A DNA stretch of 64,000 nucleotides, taken from the NCBI GenBank assembly GCA_021292165.1, contig CM037879.1, positions 285,484,272 to 285,548,271 on the forward strand. The letters run 5' to 3'. The DNA is from Shinisaurus crocodilurus (Eukaryota > Chordata > Lepidosauria > Squamata > Shinisauridae). Positions 40,170 to 51,959 of this stretch are shown in pieces. The position numbers and the translations under genes were made by a program. Numbering within the stretch: position 1 is the stretch's first letter; the number at the start of each line of letters is the position of its first letter. Below the pieces are notes generated by a model that searched no databases, was not told the DNA's origin, and worked only from the letters and a program-made list of their open reading frames with translations.

Positions 40170-41220
40170 GCCAGTCGAAAGCTGATAACACTTGTCTGTA
40201 GTTTGATCAGTTTCTTTCTAAGTTGACTCCCCTCACATCCACCTCTGCCCTTTACACGTCTGTGAGCAGCTGAAACGTTTAGTCTCAGGTGTGAAGACAA
40301 CTCACGCAGGAAGTCACTTCTTTTTTTGCTTTTTGACGAAGTGTGGAGGAAGTGGTTTTCACATGTTGACACTCTGAGACGGAGTTTGGCCTACTCAGTG
40401 GACAGTTGCGGACAGTTGTCGAAACTATCAGCTCCTTCCAAACTAGTTGTACCTACGGCAGTGATTCCCACCCAAACAGGTATGTCGAGGAACATCAGCA
40501 TTCCCACAGGGGGGGACAGGGACTGAAGTGTGCGAAGAAAAAACAACAACAAATTAAGCCGCCATGTTGGATTCACCCAACACTATGTGTTCCCTAGATT
40601 GGAGAGGTCTTATGCAGCATAAATCCCTCATTCTCCAAGCTAAATTGGGCAGTGACATCGTCCTGATGGAAGGAGTAAGGAAGAATCCAGATATTGTGAT
40701 GTAACCCATGTTACAAGTGATAGATGCAGAGGCATCACCAGTGGCTGGAAAGCACGGTGCCCTTTCCTGAGAGGTGACTAACTGGGAAAAGAGGCAAATA
40801 TTGGGAGGTTATGTTAACTGGGCTATTTCATAGCTGTAAAGAAGATACTTGCCCATTTATTCTGGAAGTGTGTGTGTATGAAGTGTGCTTCAAGTTTTAA
40901 TCCAGAAAAACACACACACAACAGGAATCTGTGCTTCAGGGATCAGGTGCATGGGAAATACTGATCTGGGCTGTGAACTGGCCAGAAAAAAGAGGACTGG
41001 CTGCTGCGGTTTCTTTAAGAATTCTCACCATCTGCACAACAAGCAGCTTTTAATTGGATCCTGCTTTTTTATGAAACCTAGCATTTGTCCGATACCGAAG
41101 TGGAAAAAATTCCAAAAGAAAAGTGCCTCAGACCAGGCAATTTTTGCATATGAAAGCCTTTTGTCTTGCTAAATGTTTCCCCCAGGTTGTTAGGATCAGA
41201 ATAAGAATGAATTTCAGGTT
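40170..41220. other. Upstream flank of the IL2RA-like gene
   Basis: This stretch should hold the promoter. The minus strand carries 'GTGACTTCCTGCGTGAG' near 40305-40320, which contains an ETS-like TTCC core. No other named site and no second gene are seen. Confidence 0.35.
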
Positions 41221-41224
41221 TCAG

Positions 41225-41848
41225 CAGGGCCAGATTAAGATAGGGGCTATTGGAGCGGCAGCTCCAGGCCCTTACCCCAAAATAGGCCCACAATCAGGAC
41301 CGGTGCAGGGCAGTTTGGCGCCCCAGGCGAAATAATATTTAGCGCCCCCCCCCTCTCCAAAGCAGCCCTGCTCTGCAAAAAAAAAACAAACCCTGCGCCG
41401 CCACCACCAACCTACCTTCCCCCGCCCTGGCGGCTGCTGCTGCTGCTGCCGCCGCCGCCGCCGAGGAGGAGGAGGAAGTAACGCGATGGGACCCCCACGC
41501 GCTGTTTTTGCCGGGGAAACCATGGCAACAGGGCTGTTTAAGCCCTGTTTCCTCCTGCCAAAACAACGCGGGCGGGGCTCCGGAAGCGACACGACGCGGA
41601 GAAGGTAGGTGGGGGGGGTGATGGCGGCGGCGGCGGGAGGCGCAGCGGCAGCGAGCGGGAGGGCGGGGGGAGGCGCAGCGGCGAGCGGGACGGGAGGGTG
41701 CGGCGGCGGCGGCGGGAGGGAGGAAGGGGAGATGGAGGCCTGGCGGGGGCGGCGCAGTGGCAGCGAAGAGGAGCGCAGCGTTTCTGCGCCCTCTTCAGCC
41801 GCGCGCCCTCCTCAGCACCAGGCCCATAATGCTCTTAATCCGGCCCTG
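41225..41848. mobile_element. Non-autonomous hAT element with nested sequence
   Basis: The left end is CAGGGCCAGATTAAGA and the right end TCTTAATCCGGCCCTG. The flanks GGTTTCAG (41217-41224) and GGTTTTAG (41849-41856) agree at 7 of 8. Inside, from 41295, lies the start of a second hAT type (CAGGACCGGTGC), the same end as at 56932. A CpG-rich (GCC)n/(GAG)n block follows. Confidence 0.82.
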
Positions 41849-41986
41849 GGTTTTAGCTACTTAAAGTAACTAAAGACTTAGCCTTTCCTTAATCCAGGCA
41901 ATCTGTGTAACAAAAGCCTGGATTTAATGGCCGTCAATTAGCAATTGAAAAGACAGAGATAGGCCTGAGGCCTGTGAACTTTAAAT

Positions 41987-42395
41987 CAGTGTGGCGTAGT
42001 GGTGAGAGTGTTGGACTGGGACTCGGGAGATCCGGGTTCTAGTCCCCGCTCGGCCAAGGCCTGTGGCTTCTGCTGGCTCAGCTTGTCTGAGCGTGGAAAG
42101 CTAAGCAGGGTCAAGCCTGGTTATTACTTGGATGGGAGACCCCTCCTCTAGTTTCCTGCATTGAGCAGGGGGTTGGACTCGATAGCCTTGTAGGCTCCTT
42201 CCAACTCTATGATCTTTGAAATCTATGAAACTCACTGGGTGACTTTGGGCCAGTCACTGACTCTCAGCCTAACCTACCTCACAGGGTTGTTGTGAGGAAA
42301 AATGGAGAGGAGGAGGAGGATTATGTAAGCCGCCTTGGGTTCCTTGCAGGAAAAAAGGCGGGCATAAATATAATAAATAAATAAATAAATAAAAA
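41987..42395 (+). mobile_element. Sauria-type SINE interrupted by a 5S-derived element
   Basis: The SINE head and B-box run to 42055 ('TAGTCCCCGCTCGGCC'). The sequence resumes at 42225 with 'ATGAAACTCACTGGGTGACT' and ends in an AATAAATAAA tail. The bases 42056-42224 are foreign. Confidence 0.85.
42056..42224 (+). mobile_element. 5S rRNA-derived SINE with CR1-like tail
   Basis: 'GGAAAGCTAAGCAGGGTCAA', 'GCCTGGTTATTACTTGGATG' and 'GGGAGACC' give the 5S part (42059-42159). 'GAGCAGGGGGTTGGACTCGA', 'AGCCTTGTAGGCTCCTTCC' and 'AACTCTATGAT' give a CR1 3' end. The 5S head and the shared 'CTCCTCTAGTTTCCTGC' also occur at 39791-39892. Confidence 0.78.
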
Positions 42396-42692
42396 AACAA
42401 AGCTTGGCCTCAATGGATTTCTTTCCTGTTTGAAGGAGATGTTTGCCATTCTTCTTGGCTATCAAAAGACACTAAGATGACTTGTGGATTGCTTCTTTTT
42501 GTTCCCCATAATTGTTTCAGAGTTGTTCAGGGTGAAAAATATCCCATAAAGTGTATTCTTAGGGAGATTTCTGGGACATTTTGTGCCCTGGGCATTTTTG
42601 GTTTATAGAAAGAAAACTGTAAAAGGCAGGTGGCTAAAATCTGGTAATATTTTTTACTAAACAGTTTTAGACAATGTCCTAAAAAGTATTTG

Positions 42693-42765
42693 CTGGTATT
42701 TATTTATTATTTGCATTTATTTATCGCCCATCTGGCCGGCAAACCGGCCACCCTGGTAGGTCCTC
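42693..42765 (-). mobile_element. L2 LINE tail, minus strand
   Basis: 'TTATCGCCCATCTGGCCGGC' and 'CGGCCACCCTGG' are the complement of the tail of the L2 copy at 29100-29160. Confidence 0.65.
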
Positions 42766-43313
42766 TTATGTGTAAATTACACAACAAAATGTGAGCCTGA
42801 GGCAGGAAAGCACCCCGGTTGGCAGGATGATGGGAACAGCTGCTTTTTCCTTCCCATACATTTCTTCCAGAGTAAGTAACAGGGCACATCTTCTCTCACG
42901 AGAGCTCCTGCTATGCCCTATAGAGCTATAGCCGGAATATGTGGGTAGCTCTCTAGTCAGAAAAACAGGAGATGCCCTTTGGGTCCCAGGTCCAAACCCT
43001 GCATCTGTTGTCATGGCATAGGATCCTCTATTACGGTGATGGTCAGGCCTGCAGGAGGATTTTGTTCTTCCTAGAAGCCTAATGTCCACCAACTGGGACT
43101 AGATGGGTAGGATCCGGGTGCAAAATGGTGGCACGGGGACAGACCCCATTACCGACTGCTCTTACCCCATCAGCTGTGCACCACGGTATGCAAGTACAAA
43201 TCTGCACCTGAATTACTACAGATCACGGGAATTACATTTTTCGTTGCTGTTGTCATACGACAGGGAATGAGTTGATCTGCTGCAAATCATCCAGTGATCT
43301 ATTTTTTTAAAAA

Positions 43314-43559
43314 ATTATTCATTCATTCATTCTGTTTATATGCCGCCTTTTTTTTTCCTGCAAGGAACCCCAGGCGGCTTACGTAATCCTCCTCCCCCTT
43401 CTCCATATTATCCTCACAACAACCCTGTGAGATAGGTTAGGCTGAGAGTCAGTGACTGGCCCAAAGTCACCCAGTGAGCTTCATGGCCGAGCGGGGACTA
43501 GAACTTGGACCTCCCGAGTCCCAGTCCAACATTCTAACCGCTACGCCACACTGGCTCTC
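43314..43559 (-). mobile_element. Sauria-type SINE
   Basis: ATTC-rich tail, 'GGCGGCTTACGTAATCCTCC', 'CAACAACCCTGTGAGATAGG' and the complement of the SINE head ('CGCCACACTGGCTCTCC'). Confidence 0.87.
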
Positions 43560-43964
43560 CAGTAAATCCTGATGTATCTTCTACTCAACCCTGCTCTGCT
43601 AAAATCTTCTGTAATTTGCCAACAGGGTGGTGGTAGTGGAACCCTGCTGGCAATTATTTTCTGATCGTTCAATTTTCTGAATTATCTAAGAACTGCTTTT
43701 CATTTTTAGGTGAGTATTTCCCAAACATCTGAGAGCAGAGGAAATAATCTGAATAATTCGGGCGAGGATGATTAAGATTAGAAGCATATTTCAGTCTTCC
43801 ACTCCAAAATGTTTCCTTGCGCAATGAGTCAGAGAGTAACAGGAGTCTTCTACCCACTGTGTTCCTGCGTGTCACTCTTCTGAGCATGATTGTATTGGAA
43901 GGAGGCGGCCCCCGGGGCACCGAATCATCGACTGGGTTTGCATGAAATAAAATTAAAATTAAAT

Positions 43965-44115
43965 TAAAATATTAAAAAAAGAAATGCTGGGCAGCCCCTC
44001 CAAGGTGCTGCTGAGGCACTTCGAAGGGACTGCTCGCAGCTGTCAAAACAGGGATCACGAATGCTGGCTTGACGGTCGGCTTTTGTGATCTCTGGCGGGG
44101 CGGAAAGTTTAAAGG
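43965..44115 (+). repeat. Second copy of the 14985 repeat
   Basis: 'AGCTGTCAAAACAGGGATCA' and 'GCTGGCTTGACGGTCGGC' match 14985-15145. Confidence 0.6.
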
Positions 44116-44419
44116 GGAATATAGCTGCGGCAAGCCCCAAACATTTTGCTCCAGTGGTGGGGAGGGGGGAAAAGACTCATTCCTCCTGCGGGATCCCCAC
44201 AGGAGGAGGGAGGAGGGGGCCAACAACCCACGGTGAGCTTGATCATCTGTTGGGCTCACTGTGGGTTGTTTGCACAACGCACCCGCCGTGGCTTATGGCC
44301 AGGGTGGGTTAGCGTTATGCACGAACGCGCGCCCATTGAGAGATGCAATGTGGGCAGTTTCCCTGGAGGACATATATATTCCAAGTCTTTGTGCATTGGT
44401 TTGGTGACAACGCCAATGA

Positions 44420-44940
44420 TCCAGGGGGCTGGAGGAACCTCCCCTGTGAAGAAAGGTTACAGGCAGCAGCTGGGATTGTTTAGCGTAGAAAAAAAGGTGA
44501 GTGAGGGGAGCGAGCCATGATGGAGGTGTACAAAATTATGCCTGGTGTGTGGAGGGAGTGGGCAGGGGGACATTTCTTGCTCTCTCTCCTAATTCTAGAA
44601 CCCAAAGGGGCCATCCCATGAAGCTGATTGGTGAGAGATTCAGGGCAGAAAAAAAGAAGGACTTCTTCACACAGCGCAGAGTTAAACTATGGAACTCACT
44701 TCCACAAGAGGTAGTGGTGGCCACCCATTTGGACAGCTTTAAAAGGGGACTGGACAAATTCATGGAGGAGAGGGCGATCTATAGTCCTGAGTTGCTGGGG
44801 AACATGGGCGGGAGGGTGCTCTTGCACTCATGCTTTGCTTGTGGGATCCCGTGGGCAGCTGGCTGGCCACAGCGTGAACAGAATTCTGGACTAGATGGAC
44901 CCTTGGTCTGATCCAGCATGACTCTTCTTATGTTCTTTCT
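44420..44940 (+). mobile_element. CR1 LINE 3' end
   Basis: The translation has 'GERFRAEKKKDFFTQRRVKL' and 'WNSLPQEVV'. The 3' UTR ends 'GGACCCTTGGTCTGATCCAG' and 'CTTCTTATGTTCTT'. Confidence 0.85.
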
Positions 44941-45314
44941 TATGAGAATTTATGAAAGTCATACATTTCTTCATAAACAGGATGGAGAGGTTGTTGGGTT
45001 TTTTAAACTGAATGTGGGAGAAAACAAAACTGACATATTCATTCAGGCAGGGGGATATGAGAGCTCAGCTCGTAAAAGTCTGGGTTTGAGTTTGAGTCCT
45101 TAGGTACTCAACCATGCTCGCTCGTGGTGCTGAACAAAGGTTGCCCTTTCTTTTAATAGGCTCTTCATCTTTAACAGCTACATGGCAGGCAGGTACACCA
45201 TGGCCCTCTCCATGCTGGGGAATAGCTGTACCTGTTGGATTTGGCCAGTGCAGATGGTTGAGAATGTCATTCAGTCTGTTTTTGAGAAGAAAATTTATTT
45301 GTAAACAGGACTAA

Positions 45315-45538
45315 AAGCCAGTGCGGTGTAGTGGTGAGGGTGTTGGGGCTGGGACTCGGGAGATCCGGGTTCTAGTCCCCGCTTGGCCATGAAGCTCACT
45401 GGGTGACTTTGGGCCAGTCACTGACTCTCAGCCTAACCTACCTCACAGGGTTGTTGTGAGGATAAAATGGAGAGGAGGAGGAGGATTATGGGTTCCTTAC
45501 AGGAAAAAAGGTGGGGTATAAATAATAAATAAATAAAT
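45315..45538 (+). mobile_element. Sauria-type SINE
   Basis: 'AGCCAGTGCGGTGTAGTGGT', 'GGGAGATCCGGGTTCTAGTC' and an AATAAATAAAT tail. Confidence 0.87.
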
Positions 45539-45675
45539 ATGATATATTTTAAAAAAAATGTGGGAGAAAGTATAACTTACAGATTCATCCATCCCTACTC
45601 CATACTGGAACATTTTGTTGCAGTTCCAACTTGTACTAGCTTTAATTTAGATTTTGCTGGTGGCATCATCTCACT

Positions 45676-45812
45676 TCAGGGCTCTTCAACCTTGGGTCCC
45701 CAGATGTTGCTGGCCTACAGCTCCCAGCATACACAGCCAGCATGGCTAATGGCAAGGGATTCTGGGAGCTGTAGTCCAGCAACATCTGGGGACCCAAGAT
45801 TGGAGAGCCCTG
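45676..45812. mobile_element. Palindromic hAT MITE
   Basis: CAGGGCTCTTCAACCTTGGG is mirrored by GGAGAGCCCTG. ATCTCACT occurs on both sides (with one extra T on the left), an 8-bp duplication. Confidence 0.85.
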
Positions 45813-46320
45813 ATCTCACTGCTTGATCATCTTTGGCAAGAATGTCCACACACCCCACGAGAACTGAAAGTGTTGAGTTGTAGATTGCGGTGTGTGCACA
45901 CTAATTTCTTAGCCCCATTCTTATCTGTGGTCAATGTGTTTTGCAGGTTTTTGTGCTACTTCAAAAACCTGCAAAACCTGTTTAGCCAGAGTGAGAGAAA
46001 GGAAATGAATAGTGCAACCACAGGCTAAGATGGCTATTGGCCATCTCCAACCCTCAACATCCACTTAAAAACAAAACAAAACATGTTATAAAGTGTTCCT
46101 AATAGTTAGCTCTAATGAATCAAAAGTAAAGAAGCAAGAACAGGCAGCATTCTATTCACTGTAAATGTCTGCTGTGTTTATCAACTAGCATTGCTCTCAA
46201 GAAATAAAATCTTACTGCTAAACAGGAGGGTAAAGAATGCACCAAGGAAATCTGGGTTCAAATCACTACGTGGACACAAAGTTCAATTGGGTGACATAGA
46301 CCCAGTCACCATCCCTCAGC

Positions 46321-46577
46321 TTATTTATTCATTTTATTTTATCTATTATATTTATACCCTGCCTTTTTTCCTGCAAGGAACCCAAGGCGGCTTACATAAT
46401 CCTCCTCCTCCTCCTCCTCTCCCTTTTATCCTCACAACCACCCTGTGAGGTAGGTTAGGCTGAGAGAGTCAGTGACTGGCCCAAAGTCACCCAGTGAGTT
46501 TCATGGCCGAGCGGGGACTAGAACCCGGATCTCCCAAGTCCCAGTCCAACACTCTTACCACTACGCCACACTGGCTC
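46321..46577 (-). mobile_element. Sauria-type SINE
   Basis: A/T tail, 'CAAGGCGGCTTACATAATCC', 'CACAACCACCCTGTGAGGTA' and the complementary head 'CGCCACACTGGCTC'. Confidence 0.87.
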
Positions 46578-47629
46578 TTTCTTAATCTTTCTAACTGACT
46601 TGTTGCGAGGACAAAATAAGATAATCCTCAGGTACGCCGTCCCAAACGCCTTGGTGCAAGGGATGGATGCGAACGTGATAAATAATCAATAAACCAATAA
46701 AGCCCAATCAGTGGACACCACAAACATTATCCATGCAATTCGGTACAGCACAATCCTCTACTTCTGAGTAAAATAAATCCCATTGAGTCCTGGGACAGAG
46801 GGGTAGGATTGTACCCTAACTCTCTAAATATTTGTCAAGATCCGGTGTTCCCAACCTTTTTGGGTTGGTGGTCATTTGGAATAGTGACAGAGTTCGTGGG
46901 CACTCTTGGAAAATGGCTGCCACGGGGTGGGCTTGCCCATTCACACAATGGCTGCCATGGCGGGTATGGATGGTCACAAATCACCCATTTTCCTGAAGGC
47001 AAACTGGGGAGGTTAAAAGAAAATTGCCCACAGAAGTGGGCTCTCAGCTCCAAAGTACAAAACCCACATTTGAACCCCCCCCCTTTTTTTTGCTTCAACA
47101 ACAATTTCACGGAAGGCAAAGTGATGAGGCTCAGAGATAAGTAATTTGGCTGAGGAACTGCATACACAGCAGAGATGACCCACAAATGCCAGATCACATA
47201 TTTGCCCCCACAAAGTGCAACAAAATACTAATTTCACAGCAGGCTAACTGGTGATGCTCAGAGAATCACAAACACACACCCAGACAAGCAAAACGCCCAC
47301 CATGCCAAAAAAAAAAACCCACTAGTTTTTATTTTCTAAGAATGTCTCTGGGACTCAGAGACAGTCTTGGAAATAAAGGATGGCACCGGAGGCTTGAGCT
47401 TTGCTTTGCAGCATGCCAGCATCCCAGGTAAGCATCATCATCACCCTTTAAGAACAGAACAAAAAACAGGAGAGGCCTGGCCGGCACCAACACAGGTGCC
47501 CATGGTGGAGACCCCCAGGTCAACCGCAATACCTGATGGAACGCCTCTCCCAACCACAATCTACCCGGACACTACGCTCAGCATCTGGGGCCTTCCTCCG
47601 ACTGCCACCCCCGAGGGAGGCTCACAGGA

Positions 47630-47999
47630 CAGCAACAAGGGGGAGGGCCTTTTCTGTGGTAGCCCCCCCCCCCACTCTGGAACAAGCTCCCCACTGAGGC
47701 CCGCCTGGCGCCAACTTTACTATCCTTTCGATGCCAGGTTAAGACTGCCCTCTATGCTGAGGCATTTAACAGCTCCAAATAGTACATGCATGGGGTGGTG
47801 GTTATGTGACCTTTTTAACCAGTCTACTTTTTATAACCTTGTTCTTAGCTATTTAAGTAATTTAAAAATAGTTCTTAAATGTCTTGTGAATTTTTTTCAC
47901 GATGTTTTTATTGTTTGTATTTTATATTGTATTTTAATGTGTATTATAATTGTTTTAAATCGCCCAGAGAGCTTAGGCTATTGGGCAGTATAGAAATGA

Positions 48000-48052
<53 letters not shown>
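47630..48052 (+). mobile_element. L2-type LINE 3' end with (AAT)n tail
   Basis: 'GGGCCTTTTCTGTGGTAGCC', 'TGGAACAAGCTCCCCACTGA' and 'TAAATCGCCCAGAGAGCTTA' lead to an (AAT)n tract from 48000. Confidence 0.7.
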
Positions 48053-48053
<1 letters not shown>

Positions 48054-48395
48054 CAACAAGAGACTTCTTGCTTTATCTGGTTAATGTGCACATTATCCAG
48101 CCTGTTGTGTGGACAATGTTCTGTAAATTTATATCTATGTCAAGATGGATAATGGGCACATTTGCTGGATCAAGTTGGATCCGGAACTTAGAAAAATTGT
48201 ACCAACTACAGGGACGGAACAGGGGCAGATAAAACACCGGTTTCCTGTTAACAGTGGTCTAGAGATCAGAAGTTTGCCTTGGTAAAGCACACCTTATCTT
48301 TTACCCTTTCCGGAACAAGTTCTCTCTTTCCCCATTAAATGCAGTTAAGGGAGACATGGGGATATTTATTTGTTATTTATTTATACTGACCTTAA

Positions 48396-48503
48396 GGGTG
48401 AAATCCCATGCATATTTAGACAGTAAAAAAGTCCTACAACTCCCAGCATTCCCCAGCCAGCATGTAGGACTTATTCCTGTCTAAATATACATAGGATGGC
48501 AGC
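48396..48503. mobile_element. MITE with TTAA target duplication
   Basis: The ends GGGTGAAATCCCATGCATAT and ATACATAGGATGGCAGC are inverted, with TTAA on both sides (48392-48395 and 48504-48507). This suggests a piggyBac-type superfamily. The middle includes 'TACAACTCCCAGCATTCCCC'. Confidence 0.65.
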
Positions 48504-49375
48504 TTAAGTGACCTTAAGTGATACTGGCCTTAAGTGAGACGAATGCTAACCCATTTAACCAGGGTTTGAACCCAACTGGAGTTTCATGCATTGTGCTGAA
48601 CAGGCCTAAAGTCAGTGCCAAATATTTCCCTTAACCACAGTTAAGGGGGAAGTGGTGCATTCCCCCCCTTATTGGGAGGGTTTGCAGGAGCGAGCCTGGA
48701 TTCCTGATTCTGGCTCCAGATTCTGGCTAAAAAGAAGCCCGTGCTACATTTTCTGCACCATCCCCAAGGAAGCTCTACATCTCTAAAAGTAGGAAAAGCA
48801 CGTCTGCTTTGTTAGCCCATCTCAAGCTTACACACACACACACCACGCACGCACGCACACAGAGACGTACACTCAGAAAGTCAGTTTTGAACATAACAAG
48901 AAAGTCAGCAGTACCTTTTGTTCCCCTCTTAAGTCTACTATCATTATGATATTTCGATAAGGACAGAGAGTCTGTTTCATGTGTAATCTGATTTTGCGGT
49001 AGGCAGATGCAATGTTGTGATCACTTCTGTTACGGCTGATTACACGTTGGGTAACAGAAATATGCTGTGAAGAGTCCGCTGTGCAGATTAGGAACACTTG
49101 TGACCATACAGCAAGAGGCCTGTTCTCATATCTTGGTACATTAATGCTGGAGTTGGCATCAACAATTGTCAGTGCCAGGCTCGGAATAAGAATCTGCTGG
49201 CACTTCATGCGCACCTTCAATGCGCTGAGCAGCTTTATGCCCCTTACATTCTCATCTGGCTCAGACTATAATCCTCTTTCTATCTTTCGCCCCACTCGCC
49301 CGCCCAACTGCCTGCCTTGCTGCTGCTGCCAGCACAAGGTAGGAGGGAAGTAGGTTTTGGTTCTTCTCTCTAAAT

Positions 49376-49749
49376 CAGGGATCTCCAACCTTGGGTCCCC
49401 AGATGTTGCTGGAATACAGCTCCCAGAATCCCTTGCCAGTGTGGCATAGTGGTGAGAGTGTTGGACTGGGACTCGGGAGATCCGGGTTCTAGTCCCCGCT
49501 CAGCCATGAAACTCACTGGGTGACTTTGGGCCAGTCACTGACTCTCAGCCTAACCTACCTCACAGGGTTGTTGTGAGGAGAAAATGGAGAGGAGGAGGAG
49601 GATTATGTAAACCGCCTTAGGTTCCTTGCAGGAAAAAAGGCTGGATATAGATATAATAAATTAAATTAAATTGCCATTAGCCATGCTGGCTGGGTGTGCT
49701 GGGAGCTGTAGGCCAGCAACATCTGGGGACCCAGGGTTGGAGAGCCCTG
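49376..49749. mobile_element. Palindromic hAT MITE carrying a nested SINE
   Basis: CAGGGATCTCCAACCTTGGG begins and GGAGAGCCCTG ends the element. Perfect CTCTAAAT duplications flank it (49368-49375 and 49750-49757). A SINE interrupts it at 49439-49670. Confidence 0.9.
49439..49670 (+). mobile_element. Sauria-type SINE nested in the hAT MITE
   Basis: The head 'GTGTGGCATAGTGG' follows TTGCCA (49433-49438) and the A/T tail is followed by TTGCCA (49671-49676). The uninterrupted relative at 45676 has this TTGCCA only once. Confidence 0.88.
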
Positions 49750-50004
49750 CTCTAAATGGATCTCCCTCCATGGCACATGGAACATGGCTAGGGCAGTGTA
49801 CCAGGCAGCCTGGGAATGTAGTTTTACATAGGGCTTCTGGATGAGGGAGAGAGGGGAACCAAAACCTTTTCCTCTCTCTTCCCCTATGCTGGAGCAGTGG
49901 AGCAAGAGGAAAGTGGATCAGTTGCCTTCGGACTGTGGAACTGAAGGGAAGCACACTCTGGATCCATCCATTAGCTAGAGGACAAAAGGCTGTGTGGATG
50001 TGAG

Positions 50005-50470
50005 ACCAAAGTCCTATCTCTGGTCCAGCGTTCTGTTCACAGAGTAGCCTGTGGTTAGTCCATAAGAAGTCCATGAGTGCAATAGCATCCTCCCACATGT
50101 GTTTCCTACCAACTGGTGTCCAAAGGCATATTGCCTCTGCTACTGGAAGTAATATATAGCCATCATGACTTGGTAGCCTTACCCTCCATAAATTTGCCTA
50201 ATCCCCTTTTAAAGCAGTCCAAGATGCCGGCCCTCACTACATATTGTGGTAGCAAATTCCATGCATTCTGTGTGAGGATGTACAGTACTTCCTTTTATCC
50301 GTCCTGAATATCCCACCAATCAGCTTCATGGGAAGGCCCTGTGTTCTAGTATTATGGGAGAAGTTCTCCCTATCCTGTTTCTCCACACCATGCATAGTTT
50401 GTATACACCCGCATAATGTCTCCCTGTACTTGCCTTTTTTTTCCTAAGCTAAACAATCACTGACATAACC
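50005..50470 (-). mobile_element. CR1 LINE 3' end, minus strand
   Basis: 'GTCCAGCGTTCTGTTCACAG', 'AAATTTGCCTAATCCCCTTT' and 'CCACCAATCAGCTTCATGGG' are the complement of CR1 sequence seen at 44560-44930. Confidence 0.8.
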
Positions 50471-50514
50471 TTGTTGTAAATAAAATACATAATGTTGTAA
50501 ATGAAGTTTCAGAT

Positions 50515-51020
50515 GAGGTTGGGCCTCATCTTGAGTACTGCGTCCAGTTCTGGGCACCACACTTTAAGAAGGATGTAGACAAACTGGAGAGGGTTCAGAG
50601 GCGGGCAACAAGGATGATCAGGGGACTGGAAACAAGGCCCTATGAGGAGAGACTGAAAGAACTGGGCAGGTTTAGCCTTCAGAGGAGGAGACTGAGGGGA
50701 GATATGATCACACTCTTCCAGTACTTGAAGGGATGTCACACAGAGGAGGGCCAGGATCTCTTCTCGATCATCCCAGTTTGCAAGACACGGAATAATGGGC
50801 TCAAGTTACAGAAAAATTTCCTGACTGTCAGAGCAATAAGACAATAGAATCAACTACCTATGGAGCTGGTGGGCTCTCCCAGTCTGGAGGCATTCAAGGT
50901 GCAACTGGACAATCATCTATCAGGGATGCTTTGACCTGGATTCCTGCACTGAGCAGGGGGTTGGACTCGATGGCCTTGTAGGCCCCTTCCAACTCTACTT
51001 TTCTATGATTCTATGAAGTA
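50515..51020 (+). mobile_element. CR1 LINE 3' end
   Basis: 'GAGTACTGCGTCCAGTTCTG', 'AGGATGATCAGGGGACTGGA' and 'GGACTCGATGGCCTTGTAGG' repeat the 26460 copy. It is more diverged, with ORF2 broken. Confidence 0.88.
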
Positions 51021-51207
51021 ATAAAGATATTGTAAATAAAGTACCGGTAGTTTCCAAGGAGCACTTATTTTTGAACCTGTGCAAGTCATATGGATGGGCA
51101 TTCATCAAATAGGAAATAATATAATATGTATTTACACAATGGATTTCTAGTGGTCAAAGTGCTTTATGTAAACCAGTGGTCAAAATCCAAGACAGAATTT
51201 GGTGTCT

Positions 51208-51437
51208 TTATTTATTTATTAATTTATACCCCCGCCTTTTTTCCTGCTAGGAACCCAAGGCAGCTTACATAATCTTCCTCTCCATTTTATCCTCACAACA
51301 ACCCTGTGAGGTAGGTTAGGCTGAGAGTCAGTAACTGGCCCAAAGTCACCCGGTGAGTTTCATGGCCAAGCGGGGACTAGAACCCGGATCTCCTGAGCCC
51401 CAGTACAACACTCTGACCACTATTCCATGCTGGCTCT
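51208..51437 (-). mobile_element. Sauria-type SINE
   Basis: A/T tail, 'TTTATCCTCACAACAACCCT' and the complementary head ending 'CATGCTGGCTCTG'. Confidence 0.85.
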
Positions 51438-51457
51438 GTATGACTATGTACACTGAA

Positions 51458-51676
51458 GAGCTAGTGTGGTGCAGTGGTTAGAGTGCTGGACTAGGGACTC
51501 AGAAGATCTGTGTTCTAGTGTCCACTAGCTCACTGGGCGACTTTGGGCCAGTCACTGATGCTCAGCCTAACTGACCTCACAGGGTTGTTGTGAGGATAAA
51601 ATGGAGAGGAGGACTTGGGTAAGCCGCCTTGGCTTCTTTGCAAGAGGAAAACTGGCAGAAAATAAATGTAATTAAA
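51458..51676 (+). mobile_element. Sauria-type SINE, older copy
   Basis: 'GAGCTAGTGTGGTGCAGTGG' through 'CTCACAGGGTTGTTGTGAGG' to 'AAAATAAATGTAATTAAA'. It lacks part of the centre. Confidence 0.8.
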
Positions 51677-51959
51677 ACCATAAAAGCCCACTCGAATAAG
51701 CGATTACTCCCAAGCAAGTGTACATAAGATTGTAGCAGATGATCTGGATCCTACCCAAAATTAAGCCCCAGTGAATTCAATGCGATTTACCCCAAGGTAA
51801 GTACGCACAGGACTGTAGCCTATCCGACCTTTGTTTACTCAGAGGTAAGCTCCAATGTGTTTAATTGGACTTGCTCCCCAGTACCTGTGAATAGCATTAG
51901 GTGTGATGAAGGGCCTTAACTGAAATTGGTAATTAGGGTTGCCGGACTCTGCATAGGCT

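Noticed and set aside
48873..49220. 115-residue minus-strand open frame
   Set aside because: No domain, no convincing splice sites, and a similarly long frame on the other strand; probably chance.
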